Positions 26,767 to 36,384 of a stretch of 44,509 nucleotides of DNA are shown one piece after another. The translations under genes were made by a program, and so were the position numbers. Position 1 is the stretch's first letter. Every line of letters starts with the position of its first letter. The stretch covers positions 1-44,509 of the forward strand of contig JAGQPY010000006.1 in NCBI GenBank assembly GCA_020426485.1, read 5' to 3'. The stretch comes from Planctomycetaceae bacterium. Its GTDB lineage: Bacteria; Planctomycetota; Planctomycetia; Planctomycetales; Planctomycetaceae. The notes under the pieces were generated by a model. It saw only the letters and a program-made list of their open reading frames with translations, made no database searches and was not told the DNA's origin.

Positions 26767-28704
26767 ATGTGGTGCTCCTACTGCAAATCGGAAACAGAAT
26801 TCATCGGCACTGCCGCGGAGCCACAGTGCGCGCGGTGTGGCCGACGAATTACTCGCCGAACCACTTCCGATCAGGCCGTTCGCCACGCGAGGGACATCAT
26901 TGCCCGATGGGCCAACAGCGACATCTTTGATCAGATTTCGGCTCTGCCGGAGATCCCTCCGATTCCATCGCCACATTACTCCAATGTGGCCACCCCGGAA
27001 CCGAAAAGTCACAAGTCACCAGCCGACACAGCGTCTACACCGCCGCCCGCGCTGGACGACTCCGAAGCTGCGGACGTATCTGCAGGAGCTGCGGAATCTC
27101 CAACGCCGCAAACAGAAACCCAACCGACTGGGTCGAATGATCAGCCGACTGAGCCATCTCGGTCAGCCGAAGTTGTCACGTCGCAAGCAGCCGATCACTC
27201 GCCCGAGGAAAGCCCGCAGCCCGCAGCCAGACAGATTGTCGATTCAACGGAGGCAACCGCCCTACTCACAGAAGCCGAAGACAAAAATGGCGGTGCTTTC
27301 ACTCCGATCCATGCTACAGAGGAGTCTGCCCCCCTGATATCGATACCGGTGGCGCACTCTGATGGCCACGTGATGCACGGACCATTTCTGGAGCGGCTTC
27401 GCAGGAATCAGTCTCCGTCCCGTCCGGAAATCACAGACACCGAAATTTCTTCCGCAGCCTCCGATCCGGCCCCTGTGGACGATGTTGATGAATCTCCGCT
27501 GATCGCATCGACAGAGCTGACGGACCAGTCGACTCAATCCGTGTCCGGCGAGTTGCTGTTTCCCGATGCAACCGTCCCCGCGGATGCAGAAGCATCCCAA
27601 AACGTGAAGGCGGAGTCTTCAGATTCTGCCGTGATCGACGCCAAGCCGGAAAAGACCGTCAGCGTTCAGGAGACAAATGAGCTGTGGGCTTCCATTGATG
27701 GGCTTCCGAGCATCGAAGAGATCACCCAGCAGCAAATGACGACGATCTGGGGCGAATCACAATCGGTGGTTTCCGCTGGTGAAGCATCTGATCAAAGACG
27801 ACCGGCTGCGGCAGGCAAGGAGACGAAAGTCGGCTCTTCGCGTGGCAGTTCTACGGCGGGTCACGAACAGCGTTCAACCGATTCGGGCGACGACGTCACG
27901 GCTTTGACGCCGAGTCCTTCAGATCCGTCATCCCGGAAGTTTCGAAGTCGACAGCGATCCATCGGCAGACCGCCGATTTCTCGACAGAATCAACCAAGAA
28001 TTCAGCTTCCGCGCGAGCGAAAGTCTGCGGCTGCAGCAAAAGGACAAGGTCACGTGAATCGAAAACTTCGAGTAGACAATCCGGGCGGTCACCAGGATCC
28101 CGAACGATCGGAAGCCACTGAATCCGTGACGTCTTCCGGACAGCGAATTCAAAGCAACGCGTCCCCGGGAGGACAACGCTTTCGATTCGATGCTGGTCAG
28201 CCGGTCTCAGAAACGATTCAGACGGCCGATCATCGGTCTCGGACTCAAAACCATCCTCACCAGCGATACATCGATGAAGGTCATGGCCTGAACCTGCGCG
28301 GACCGCACTTTCAGGTAACCAGTCCCCGGCGTTCCAATCTGACCTCCGCGACCGGTCAGTTTCTGGCATATGTTGGCGTGCTGGGTCTGACCGTCGGCAC
28401 TGCCATGGTGATCTATGGACACTTTGGAGGCTATTCGGAGTACACGCCAACTGGCTGGCTGGTGACCACCGTGGCTCAGATGATGCTGTTTCTGGGCGTC
28501 ATCAATCTGGTGTCCGGCGGCATCGAACAGAACAACGATGACGTTTCTCAGCGAATCAATTCTCTGGGCGAACAACTGATGAGAATTGAACAGGTCACTG
28601 AACAGGCGCTTCGCGGACCGCGTATTCCCGCTCATCGCTATGTGGAAGGCGGCAACCAGGTCGAGTCGGAACGAGAAACCGTTACGGTGACGCGCGGCGA
28701 GTAA
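26767..28704 (+). CDS. Zinc-ribbon, low-complexity, C-terminal membrane protein of unknown function
   Basis: A 645-residue protein. The first 25 residues form a zinc ribbon (C3, C6, C21, C24 as CxxC and CxxC). Residues about 75-520 are low-complexity, rich in Ser, Glu, Thr, Pro and Gln, and probably disordered. They are followed by two transmembrane helices (about 533-554 and 563-585, linked by a short GGYSEYTPTG loop) and a polar helical tail (about 586-640, QRINSLGEQLMRIEQVTEQ) that may form a coiled coil. The layout suggests a cytoplasmic zinc-binding head tethered to the membrane by a long flexible linker. I do not recognise the family. The ATG at 26767 begins right at the zinc ribbon. 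Confidence 0.75.
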   Translation: MWCSYCKSETEFIGTAAEPQCARCGRRITRRTTSDQAVRHARDIIARWANSDIFDQISALPEIPPIPSPHYSNVATPEPKSHKSPADTASTPPPALDDSEAADVSAGAAESPTPQTETQPTGSNDQPTEPSRSAEVVTSQAADHSPEESPQPAARQIVDSTEATALLTEAEDKNGGAFTPIHATEESAPLISIPVAHSDGHVMHGPFLERLRRNQSPSRPEITDTEISSAASDPAPVDDVDESPLIASTELTDQSTQSVSGELLFPDATVPADAEASQNVKAESSDSAVIDAKPEKTVSVQETNELWASIDGLPSIEEITQQQMTTIWGESQSVVSAGEASDQRRPAAAGKETKVGSSRGSSTAGHEQRSTDSGDDVTALTPSPSDPSSRKFRSRQRSIGRPPISRQNQPRIQLPRERKSAAAAKGQGHVNRKLRVDNPGGHQDPERSEATESVTSSGQRIQSNASPGGQRFRFDAGQPVSETIQTADHRSRTQNHPHQRYIDEGHGLNLRGPHFQVTSPRRSNLTSATGQFLAYVGVLGLTVGTAMVIYGHFGGYSEYTPTGWLVTTVAQMMLFLGVINLVSGGIEQNNDDVSQRINSLGEQLMRIEQVTEQALRGPRIPAHRYVEGGNQVESERETVTVTRGE

Positions 28705-29105
28705 TTCGGCCATCATGTTTCGCCGGGCTCCGAAATTTCTTTAGCGGCAGCTCCGCTGGCAGCGGAGGCGATTCCGGGAACCTGGCCTGTACAAGGCATG
28801 ATGCTCGGACAGACGAGAGGTTTTTCGTGTGATCCCTCTGACCTGAGCAAAACAGGGGACTGTGCGGGAGTCGCCGCGCAGGTTTGCTGATTTCGATTGT
28901 CGACAACCGGATGCAGCCGATCCGGCATGCTGTGAAATCGAATCCGTTGTTCATTCTTCGACCCCTTCGGCAGACAAATCTGCCTGAAGGAAGTGTCTGT
29001 GGTGCAGTGGGCCGGCGACGCATCGGAAGCGGCCGTCGACAGAAGTGAGGAGCCTCCGCACGACGTCAGCAACGGTGTTTGGTAAGGTTTTTCCGGGAGA
29101 AACGC
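28705..29105. other. Gap between the zinc-ribbon and NTF2-like genes
   Basis: No convincing gene is present. It contains two small hairpins: CTCCGCT/AGCGGAG near 28750-28768 and GGCAGA/TCTGCC near 28970-28987. It ends in a good ribosome site (GGGAGAAA) for the gene at 29106. Confidence 0.45.
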
Positions 29106-29648
29106 ATGCACCTGCTCACAGATAATCCATGGCCGCTGGTCATTGCATTTGCAGCGGCAGCCGTCGTGGCAGCCCTGACTGGTTCGCCTCGCGGACAGAA
29201 AATGGCAGGTGTGTTCCTGCTGATGGCGGCCGGTGTCTTTCTGCTGGAACGCTACCTCGTATCACCGGAAGAACGGGTCGAAGCCACGGTCCAGCAAATG
29301 CTGGACAATTTCAAGCAAAGGAATCTGGATGGAATCCAGTCACAGATTTCACCCCACAGTCCGGCGTTGATTGAAATTGCTCGGCAGGGACTGGATTTGG
29401 TTGACCTCAGCCCTGCGTTCCACATCAAGAGCGCTGAAGTGACCCTGAATGACACGAAGACCACGGCCACCGCCATGGTCAGAGCCAACGGAGAAGTCAC
29501 GCTTCGAAAACACGGCGGAGCGACTCACCGAGTTCCCAATTACTGGCGTACGGAATGGGTTCTGGAAGACGGTGTCTGGAAACTCTCTTCTGCCACGCGT
29601 CTGAATCCCGTCAACGGAACGGAAATGGGCTATTTCGCCGGCAACTGA
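29106..29648 (+). CDS. Small membrane protein with an NTF2-like extracytoplasmic domain
   Basis: A 180-residue protein with two hydrophobic helices (about 9-26 and 33-50). A soluble domain of about 125 residues follows, with the shape of an NTF2/SnoaL-like cone: a helix VEATVQQMLDNFKQRNLDGIQSQIS, central strands FHIKSAEVTLNDTKTTATAMVRANGEVTL, and a closing W-x-L-x-x-G-x-W-K-L motif. The ATG at 29106 has GGGAGAAA just upstream; a start at 29079 would add nine basic residues. The function is unknown. The same fold recurs five times in the lipoprotein encoded next, about 450 bases on, which suggests a related job in the envelope. Confidence 0.75.
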   Translation: MHLLTDNPWPLVIAFAAAAVVAALTGSPRGQKMAGVFLLMAAGVFLLERYLVSPEERVEATVQQMLDNFKQRNLDGIQSQISPHSPALIEIARQGLDLVDLSPAFHIKSAEVTLNDTKTTATAMVRANGEVTLRKHGGATHRVPNYWRTEWVLEDGVWKLSSATRLNPVNGTEMGYFAGN

Positions 29649-30096
29649 ACTGGCACAGCCCAGAAGGCTGGTCAACGACAACCGAATATCATCAGGGCTG
29701 TCCTCCGCCGAGCCGTGGTAGCACCTGATCCGCCAGCGTGGTTGTCGCAGATTCTGCCGAATTGTCTGCGATCGGTCCCGATCAGGATACCGGAAGGCCC
29801 GAAGAGCGGGATGCCCACGTTGACCACAATCCTTCAAACTGGGACAAATATCAGATCGTTCGATCGTCCTTTCTGATGATGGCGAGCTTTCGGGAATTCT
29901 CAACCCGAGGTCACCGCTGCTGATCACCACGGGATTCCGCGCGAGTCTTCTCAACTTCGATTTAAAAAACGCTGAGCCGAACACTCACCACGGCTTCGCG
30001 ACACCTCTCCTCTCTCTCCATTCTGATCGCTGCCAACGTCAGCCGAACGTGTTTCGGCAAACAGGCAAATCCCTATCTCTCGGGGACGAATAAAAA
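29649..30096. other. Gap between the two NTF2-like genes
   Basis: No gene or strong terminator was seen. It presumably contains the promoter of the lipoprotein gene. Confidence 0.45.
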
Positions 30097-32655
30097 ATGA
30101 AGCCAACATGTATGGCCATTCTGCTGGCGAGTTCCTTCTGTGCTTTCGGCTGCGCGCAGTCGCTGCTGAATCAGACTCGTATGGAACAGCGCGTGGTGGA
30201 ACAGTTTGCGGCAGCATTGGATGAGGAGAATGAACCGGCACTGCGTCGTATCACATCTTCCCGCTTCGAACAGCTGGCTCTGCAGTCAGATGATGTGCTG
30301 ACCGACCTGCGAGTTCTTCATCTGCCGACCAGTGAAGTTTCTGTTGTTGAAGTCAACAAGCTGGACGATGATCGTCGTGAAGTGATTGTGAAGGAAGAGG
30401 CGGGAGGAAAGTATCAGTTTGTTCTGGTCAAAGATGATTCCAAAGGCTACTGGACCGTTGACGACGTGATGGTTCGCCAGAAAAACAAGGGGACCCGCGT
30501 CACTCGATCCACGACTGAAGTCATGGACCTGTTGATGACACTTCGGCAGTTTCTGGGCGTCTGGGAATCCGGAGATCGTGAAGAGATTCTGGCCATGACG
30601 TCACCGGAACTGGCAGCATCACTGGAACCACTTCCTGATGAATGGCTTCGGTCACTGACACGCCGCATCGCATCAACCTACGAAGAAGGCATGGCTCGCA
30701 AACCGGAAGCCAACCTGACCGATGTGGATGCCGTCGTAAAACTGCCGGCACGAAACGGTCACCTGCTGCTGCGAATTGTCCGCAGCGAATCCGGATGGCT
30801 GGTGGACGATGTGGAATCGCACAATCACCGTGAAGATCATCATCCCGGTTCTGTTCGGCGGCAGGCAGACGCCATCAATTCGGTCAACGCGTTTCTGGCG
30901 GCCTACCGTGCTGAAAATCACGAACAACTTCAGCACGTCACATCCAAAGAATTCTACGATGCGTCGCTGAAGGTTGCCGATCTTTCACTGATTGAGCTGC
31001 CGACAGCTTCCGATGTGCCGGATGAATTCGATATTCGGGCCTTTGAAGATCAACTGACGTTCATGATTCCCTCGGGGTCCGAAATCGTCCGAGTCGATCT
31101 GGAAGAGCGTTCTGACGAAGGCGGCCCGACCGCCAGTGGCGAAACGGGAACCTCCATGGATCATACGTCGCCGAAAACCAGATTCCTCATTCGCGATGTC
31201 ACGCTGTACGAACGATCGACTCAGCGACAGCGCTCCCTGTCGTCCGTCTTCACGGCCCCCACTCACGCCATGGTCTTCTTCAAGGCGTTAAGAGAACGTG
31301 ATCACAAAGTGCTGAGCCGGACTTCGACGGATGATTTCGGCCGAGCAACGTGGAACCGCATTTCTCCGGAAATCCTTCAGGCCCTCCCGATTCCTGAATT
31401 CGATACTGACCAGCTGAAACTGACCGACAGCCACACGCAGTCACAGCGAACAGAACTGGAATTCCAGACAGGAAGCGGCCTGCTGTTGTCCTGTCGCATG
31501 GCAACCAGCCCCGATGGTTTTCTGCGCGTGGAGGACATTCAGTACCCGAATGAGCAGGGCAACGTGACATCGCTGCGAACCAGACTGGAACTGACGATCC
31601 CGCTGACGGAACTGGCGATGGCATGGAAAAGCCAGGACATGGAACTGCTGCAGAAGTCCTGTTCCGCAGACTTCAACCGTCTGGTCTGGAGTCATCTGCG
31701 AGGTATTCCGAATCAGTTCCCCGGCATGGCTGACCATCTGCTGGACCCGGTACGGACATCTCGGGTCACACAGGACAGAGCGACGGTTTCACTTGGAAGT
31801 TCCGAAGGGAATACCATCAATGCCAGCCTGGTGATGGAACACGGCTTCTGGGTCATTGATGAAGTCCGAACGTTCAGCAGCGGGCAACCGGTGGCCGTGC
31901 GCGATACGCTGCGAAGTCAAATCGCTGCCAGGCTCCTGAACGGTTCGTACTCAACCGTTCAAACCGAACGCGGCGAACAAATTGTGAAGCCATACGGCCC
32001 CGGAAACGCGGAAAACGACTGGCCACGTGGATTCATTTCACCAGAATCTGCGGCAGACAAAACAGTAATGCAGGTCTCAGCAACACAGGATTCCGAACAA
32101 TCCCGTCGACGCGTCAACCCGGCTGTCCACACGCGTACCGACGAACAGCCATCCGCGTCCCCGGTTTCGAATGCCGTCTACACGCAGGAATTTCCTGCCG
32201 ACCAGATGGCAGAAAGCCAGCGTCGTGAACGCAGGTCACCAGCTGACAGCCGTATCCAGCCGGCAGGACATCAGGTCTCTCAGGATTTGAATCCGTTTGC
32301 GACGGGAGAGTTTAGTGCCCCGACAGCCAGAGCCGGCAATCAGGCCGCATCGACATCGACCAGCGGCGTGCAGGTCTTTGGCCCGGACGCAGATCGCCTG
32401 ACGGAATCCATGAAATCACGCCGCACGAACGTCAATCAAGGCGAGAGCCCGGCTGGCTCCGCAATCGACATGACTCCGCCGGAATTTGATCGCAAGGCGT
32501 TCGAAGATCCTGCAGCGGAAGATACGTTCCTTTACTTCGGGCCAACGGTGAATCCACTGGCCGAGAAATCTCTCGACACTCAATCGGCGCCTGAAACTGA
32601 AACGATTCCACGAAGGATCACCAATCCTGCCGATCACCCGATTCCAATTGAATAG
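30097..32655 (+). CDS. Probable lipoprotein with five tandem NTF2-like repeats
   Basis: An 852-residue protein with a short hydrophobic leader ending in a lipobox-like AFGC (C19). Five repeats of about 95-125 residues follow at roughly 30-127, 141-241, 258-382, 387-494 and 500-603. Each opens with a helix of the form F-x-x-A-x-x-x-x-D/N-x-E-x-L (FAAALDEENEPAL, FLGVWESGDREEI, FLAAYRAENHEQL, FFKALRERDHKVL, LAMAWKSQDMELL), then a Ser-x-x-F/L step. Each closes with a strand such as YWTVDDV, GWLVDDVE, FLIRDV, FLRVEDI or FWVIDEV. This is the NTF2-like pattern. Residues about 620-852 are low-complexity, rich in Ser, Gln, Pro and Arg. No catalytic residues stand out. It is probably an envelope scaffold or ligand-binding protein. 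Confidence 0.75.
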   Translation: MKPTCMAILLASSFCAFGCAQSLLNQTRMEQRVVEQFAAALDEENEPALRRITSSRFEQLALQSDDVLTDLRVLHLPTSEVSVVEVNKLDDDRREVIVKEEAGGKYQFVLVKDDSKGYWTVDDVMVRQKNKGTRVTRSTTEVMDLLMTLRQFLGVWESGDREEILAMTSPELAASLEPLPDEWLRSLTRRIASTYEEGMARKPEANLTDVDAVVKLPARNGHLLLRIVRSESGWLVDDVESHNHREDHHPGSVRRQADAINSVNAFLAAYRAENHEQLQHVTSKEFYDASLKVADLSLIELPTASDVPDEFDIRAFEDQLTFMIPSGSEIVRVDLEERSDEGGPTASGETGTSMDHTSPKTRFLIRDVTLYERSTQRQRSLSSVFTAPTHAMVFFKALRERDHKVLSRTSTDDFGRATWNRISPEILQALPIPEFDTDQLKLTDSHTQSQRTELEFQTGSGLLLSCRMATSPDGFLRVEDIQYPNEQGNVTSLRTRLELTIPLTELAMAWKSQDMELLQKSCSADFNRLVWSHLRGIPNQFPGMADHLLDPVRTSRVTQDRATVSLGSSEGNTINASLVMEHGFWVIDEVRTFSSGQPVAVRDTLRSQIAARLLNGSYSTVQTERGEQIVKPYGPGNAENDWPRGFISPESAADKTVMQVSATQDSEQSRRRVNPAVHTRTDEQPSASPVSNAVYTQEFPADQMAESQRRERRSPADSRIQPAGHQVSQDLNPFATGEFSAPTARAGNQAASTSTSGVQVFGPDADRLTESMKSRRTNVNQGESPAGSAIDMTPPEFDRKAFEDPAAEDTFLYFGPTVNPLAEKSLDTQSAPETETIPRRITNPADHPIPIE

Positions 32656-32681
32656 CCACCGTTCCTGATCAAAAGGCAATT

Positions 32682-32720
32682 CCGAAATCCGTGCGCAAAC
32701 TGCAGCGCAACGGAAATCGG
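32682..32720. terminator. Imperfect hairpin between convergent genes
   Basis: CCGA, an AA/AA internal loop, TCCGT and GCGC pair with GCGC, ACGGA and TCGG across an 8-base loop, with one bulged A. It sits in the 87 bases between the convergent lipoprotein and metallopeptidase genes. It has no T-run, so a terminator or transcript-end role is inferred from position. Confidence 0.4.
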
Positions 32721-32742
32721 TACTGACAAAGCAGCGTGGCGC

Positions 32743-33621
32743 TCAAAGGCTTTCGTACGGAACACTGAACAACTGTTCGCAGTCTTTCAGCCTTCCTGAT
32801 AATAATCCCTTGCGAAACCACTTCACGCGCTGAGCGGAAGTGCCGTGGGTGTAGCGTTCCGGAACCTTGTACCCCATGGCTTCCATCTGCAGCGTGTCGT
32901 CGCCGATCTGATTGGCCGCCTGAATGGCTTCTTCCATGTCGCCTTCTTCAAGAATGCCATACTCCTTGTGAGCATGGTGCCCCCAGACTCCGGCCAGAAA
33001 ATCGGCCTGCAGTTCCAGTCGGACAGAAGCCTGATTACTGGCCAGTTCGTCGCCTTGACTGCGAACCTGATTCACCGCATCACTGAATCCCAACAGATTC
33101 TGAACGTGATGCGAGACTTCGTGAGCGATGACGTAGGCCTGAGCAAAATCGCCGGGGGCACGGTGTCGGCGAGCCAGATCTTCGAAGAACGTGGGATCAA
33201 TGTAGACCTGACGATCCGCCGGGCAGTAGAACGGCCCCATCGCCGCCTGACCCATTCCGCAGCCGGTATTCGTCTGGTCAGAAAAAATGATCAGCTTTGG
33301 TGGAGTGTAACTGCCGCCCTGAACCTGTTCGTCGAATAGTCGGTCCCACACGTTCTCCGTGTCGCGAAGAACCACCTGAATGAACTCCCGGTAGTCATCG
33401 TCGACGCCCGCTCCCGGACCGGGTTCTGCCTGTCGCTGTTGAGCCTGCTGCTGAACCACCTGGCCGGCCATCTGCTGCAGTGGTGCCGGTGCTCCCATCC
33501 ATTTCAGAAGCAGAACGACAAGAATCGCCAGGATGCTTCCACCACCGCCCATCGCCATCCGTGGAGACATTCCACGACGGTCTTCCACATTTTCGCTGCG
33601 TTCACGCCCCTTCCAGCGCAT
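32743..33621 (-). CDS. Neutral zinc metallopeptidase (YpfJ/KPN_02809 family)
   Basis: A 292-residue single-pass membrane protein. The N-terminus MRWKGRERSENVEDRRG is the family signature, followed by a glycine-rich stretch, a transmembrane helix (about 29-43) and a zincin-type domain with HEVSH at 167-171. A downstream RLELQADFLAGVWGHHA segment probably supplies the third zinc ligand. A TNTGCG segment and FYCPADRQVYID precede the metal site. The length matches the family. The start is supported by AAAGGAGAAG upstream. Substrates are unknown. It is convergent with the lipoprotein gene. Confidence 0.92.
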   Translation of the reverse strand: MRWKGRERSENVEDRRGMSPRMAMGGGGSILAILVVLLLKWMGAPAPLQQMAGQVVQQQAQQRQAEPGPGAGVDDDYREFIQVVLRDTENVWDRLFDEQVQGGSYTPPKLIIFSDQTNTGCGMGQAAMGPFYCPADRQVYIDPTFFEDLARRHRAPGDFAQAYVIAHEVSHHVQNLLGFSDAVNQVRSQGDELASNQASVRLELQADFLAGVWGHHAHKEYGILEEGDMEEAIQAANQIGDDTLQMEAMGYKVPERYTHGTSAQRVKWFRKGLLSGRLKDCEQLFSVPYESL

Positions 33622-34033
33622 GACTTTCTTCTCCTTTAACGTGAGTGACGGTCTTATCCGCCAACTTCAACTGTCTTTCTGTTTCCAACAAGCGTTGCCC
33701 GGCATCGGAGAACGCAGCCCTGACTTCTTATTCTGCAACTGACCTCTGCGACAATTGCGTCCCGGTAAAAGCCGACGATGGCCATCAGGAATCTGACAGC
33801 CTGCGTCACTCGACGGAGGCTGTTCGCCCCACCGCCCACGGCTGTCCGCCTCGACGGAATCATCCAGCACAAAATCCGGAAACTCACGGAAGAGCTGTGT
33901 CGCCACAATTTCGCTTCGCATTCTATGGAGCGGCGAATTCCTGTCGCGAGATTTGTGCCTTCAATTTCTGAAGTCGCAACAAGATTCTCCGGCAGATGAC
34001 ATGATCCAGCGCTTTCGTCGTCAGAATTCCGGT
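33622..34033. other. Gap between the sulfatase and metallopeptidase genes
   Basis: Overlapping open frames on both strands (for example minus 33654-34037, which would overlap the sulfatase stop) have no recognisable motif. I see no gene or structure here beyond the metallopeptidase promoter region. Confidence 0.45.
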
Positions 34034-35551
34034 TCACAGCTTCGCAGGATTGACAGGACCGCGCGGAATCTGACCGCTGGCCTTCGCGTCCAGTCGTGCT
34101 TTCAAACTTCTGATGACCGCCGCGTGATCGTCAGACGGATTGATGGCCAGATTCTCAAACTCGCCCGGATCTGCATGGTGATCGTACAGTTCAACGCCCG
34201 CCCGGCCTTCGTCCCAGTCTGTAAAACGCCAACGTTCCGTGCGAATGCTGCGTCCCATGACCATTTTTCTCAGGCGGCTGTCTGCGGGACGAAGGATCTG
34301 AGTCACCGCATCACTTTCCCACGGTTGCAGCGGATCGTTCAGAAGCGGTGTCAGGTCTCGACCTGCAAGGTCACTCGGCGCGGGGACTCCGCAGAGAGCC
34401 GATAACGTGGGATAGATATCCACAAACTCCACGACACGCCGACAGATTTGACCGTTCCCCGATCGCCCGGGAGCGGCCACAATCAGCGGGCTGCGAGCGG
34501 CCTGTTCGAACAGCGTTCGCTTCTGCCAGATTCCCTGATGCTCACCAAGATGATACCCGTGGTCGCTCCACAGAACGGTGACAGTTCGGTCCAGTTGTCT
34601 CGCGTCTTCCAGAGCAGCCAGCAATCGCCCAATCTGAGCGTCGACGAACGAAACACAGGCGTAGTACGCCTGCAGCGACTTCAGCAGCACCGCCTCATCC
34701 AGACCATAGTTGGGAACTGGACAGTTGTGAGCAAACGCCGCCACGGGAATGTCGTCACGATCGTTGTCCGGAGCAAACGGCAGCGCCATTTCGCTGACCG
34801 GATACATCTCGAAATACCGCCTGGGAGCAACGTACGGCGTGTGCGGCCGAAAGAAGCCGACAGCAAGAAACAGTGGTTGCCGCCAGTCATGTGTTTCCAG
34901 TGTCCCGACCGCCTCCGAAACAATCATGCCGTCCGTCTGCTCGTCGTCCGTCCCTTCCGCAGCCAGCCAGCTTAAAGCGGCACTGACGGGACGATGAGGC
35001 TCCGCGTTGGTGATCAGGCCTTCCTCGTGGACATCTCGCCCCTTCGGATTGATGCGAACATCCCATGAGACATCGTCGTCCAGACCGTTGGTCCCGATTC
35101 CTGCCGGCACGTTGTAGTGGTAAATCTTTCCAATCCGAACGGACCGATAACCAGCCTTCCGAAACGCCTGAGGCAGCGTCACGACATCCGGGAGTTCGTC
35201 ACGAAAATGTCGCTCCAGATCATAGACCTGCAACCGATCCGGACGCAGTCCTGTCATCACGGAGGCACGAGTGGGATTGCAGAGCGGCAGCTGGTTGTAG
35301 GCTCGGTCAAACAGGACCCCGCGAGCCGCCAGTCGGTCGATGTGCGGAGTCCTGGCGATCGCATCTCCGTAGCAACTCAGTGCGGTCGTGAGATCATCGA
35401 CAGCAATGAACAGAAGGTTCGGACGAAGACTTTCCGCCTTCACGCCGTCCGCCTTCCCGAAGACCGTGATCAACACGCCCAGAATCATTGTCCGAACGAA
35501 CGAACGAAGACAGATGTCGCTGAAAATCACTGCTGAGAACCCTTGAATCAC
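34034..35551 (-). CDS. Exported sulfatase of the iduronate-2-sulfatase type
   Basis: A 505-residue alkaline-phosphatase-fold enzyme that should hydrolyse sulfate esters on polysaccharides outside the cytoplasm. The N-terminus has a hydrophobic export signal (about 19-38). LFIAVDDL (about 47-54) supplies the paired metal-binding aspartates. The formylglycine signature is intact as [11 protein letters not shown], with C91 to be oxidised. The metal-site motif [22 protein letters not shown] is typical of the S1_7 iduronate-2-sulfatase-like group. The start is GTG 35551, which has GGGGAGG eight bases upstream, in preference to ATG 35488, which lacks a site. The cysteine-type signature requires a formylglycine-generating enzyme; the SUMF1-fold proteins visible in this window do not look catalytic. 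Confidence 0.93.
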   Translation of the reverse strand: MIQGFSAVIFSDICLRSFVRTMILGVLITVFGKADGVKAESLRPNLLFIAVDDLTTALSCYGDAIARTPHIDRLAARGVLFDRAYNQLPLCNPTRASVMTGLRPDRLQVYDLERHFRDELPDVVTLPQAFRKAGYRSVRIGKIYHYNVPAGIGTNGLDDDVSWDVRINPKGRDVHEEGLITNAEPHRPVSAALSWLAAEGTDDEQTDGMIVSEAVGTLETHDWRQPLFLAVGFFRPHTPYVAPRRYFEMYPVSEMALPFAPDNDRDDIPVAAFAHNCPVPNYGLDEAVLLKSLQAYYACVSFVDAQIGRLLAALEDARQLDRTVTVLWSDHGYHLGEHQGIWQKRTLFEQAARSPLIVAAPGRSGNGQICRRVVEFVDIYPTLSALCGVPAPSDLAGRDLTPLLNDPLQPWESDAVTQILRPADSRLRKMVMGRSIRTERWRFTDWDEGRAGVELYDHHADPGEFENLAINPSDDHAAVIRSLKARLDAKASGQIPRGPVNPAKL

Positions 35552-36384
35552 AAACGGAACCTCCCCGATCTCATCGAAGCCTGCATACGAATATCAGCCG
35601 AGTTCGCGAAATCAGCGGTCATTGCAGGAGCAGTAAGAACTCAGTCTTGACAGGAACTGCTGCCTGCACAGGGTTTGGTTTCGCTATGCCGGAGTTAATG
35701 GACGGAAAGGGCAAAGCAGGTCAGCCCGAAGGCGATGCCGTCGGCCGCCGCACTCAATCGACCCTGTTTCGGTGGGCCCCGGACCGCCGGGAGAGTCCGG
35801 AGACTAACGAATTGCCTCAATGAATCCCGCAGCAAACGGGAGAAAAACCGCGAGTTTTTCAGCCGGAACGACGTTCGACCAAAGCCGATTCGACGCACTG
35901 CACACGCATTTTCCTCGAACGCTCCGGCACGCTGCTCAATCACGAAAATCTGCAAATTGTAGCGGATAAATTCCCCGAAAGAGTCCTCAGTGAGGGAGTT
36001 CCTCATTATCTTTTCGCCTACGCGGGCTCCTCCACTAGTGAAGATCAGTGAGTGATCCGGCGATGAGAGCGTCTTTTCAGACCGGCGCAATCGAATCCCG
36101 GTCCCCACTCTGCTGGGTCGACCCGGCTCCCGGGAATTCTCCACAGACAATCACAACGACTAAACCATCGTGTCCCGCCACAATCAGCTGGTCCAAAGCT
36201 TGTCTAGCCTGGAATGTCTCACCGGAATGACCTCATTTGCAGAAGACCATGTACGTCCGGGAACCGCTCACAAGACCAGGACTGAAGCCCGCAACGGGGC
36301 AGAAGCCGGGTGAAACAGCTGTCGGGACGGATGTCTGTCCCGTTCTTTGTCAGGGCCCCCAGGATGGAGTAAAGGAAAAACTGA
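35552..36384. other. 833-base gap between divergent sulfatase and spoVG genes
   Basis: No gene can be supported. The minus-strand frame 35695-36150 has biased composition and no motif. A perfect hairpin GAAAAAC, loop CGCGA, GTTTTTC lies at 35842-35860. Short GC-rich palindromic patches (CGGACTCTCCCGGCGGTCCG and neighbours, about 35770-35815) suggest further folded structure. The right end holds the spoVG ribosome site (AAAGGA). Confidence 0.5.

Noticed and set aside
33654-34037. 127-codon minus-strand frame between the sulfatase and the metallopeptidase
   Set aside because: It would overlap the sulfatase stop, shows no motif and competes with equally poor frames on the other strand.
36060-36120. 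A tRNA T-arm-like stretch (ATCGAATCCCGG) in the spoVG upstream gap
   Set aside because: The loop lacks GTTC, and no acceptor or anticodon stems can be drawn around it.
35695-36150. 151-codon minus-strand open frame upstream of the sulfatase
   Set aside because: No motif, no ribosome site, composition dictated by palindromic GC-rich sequence; treated as non-coding.
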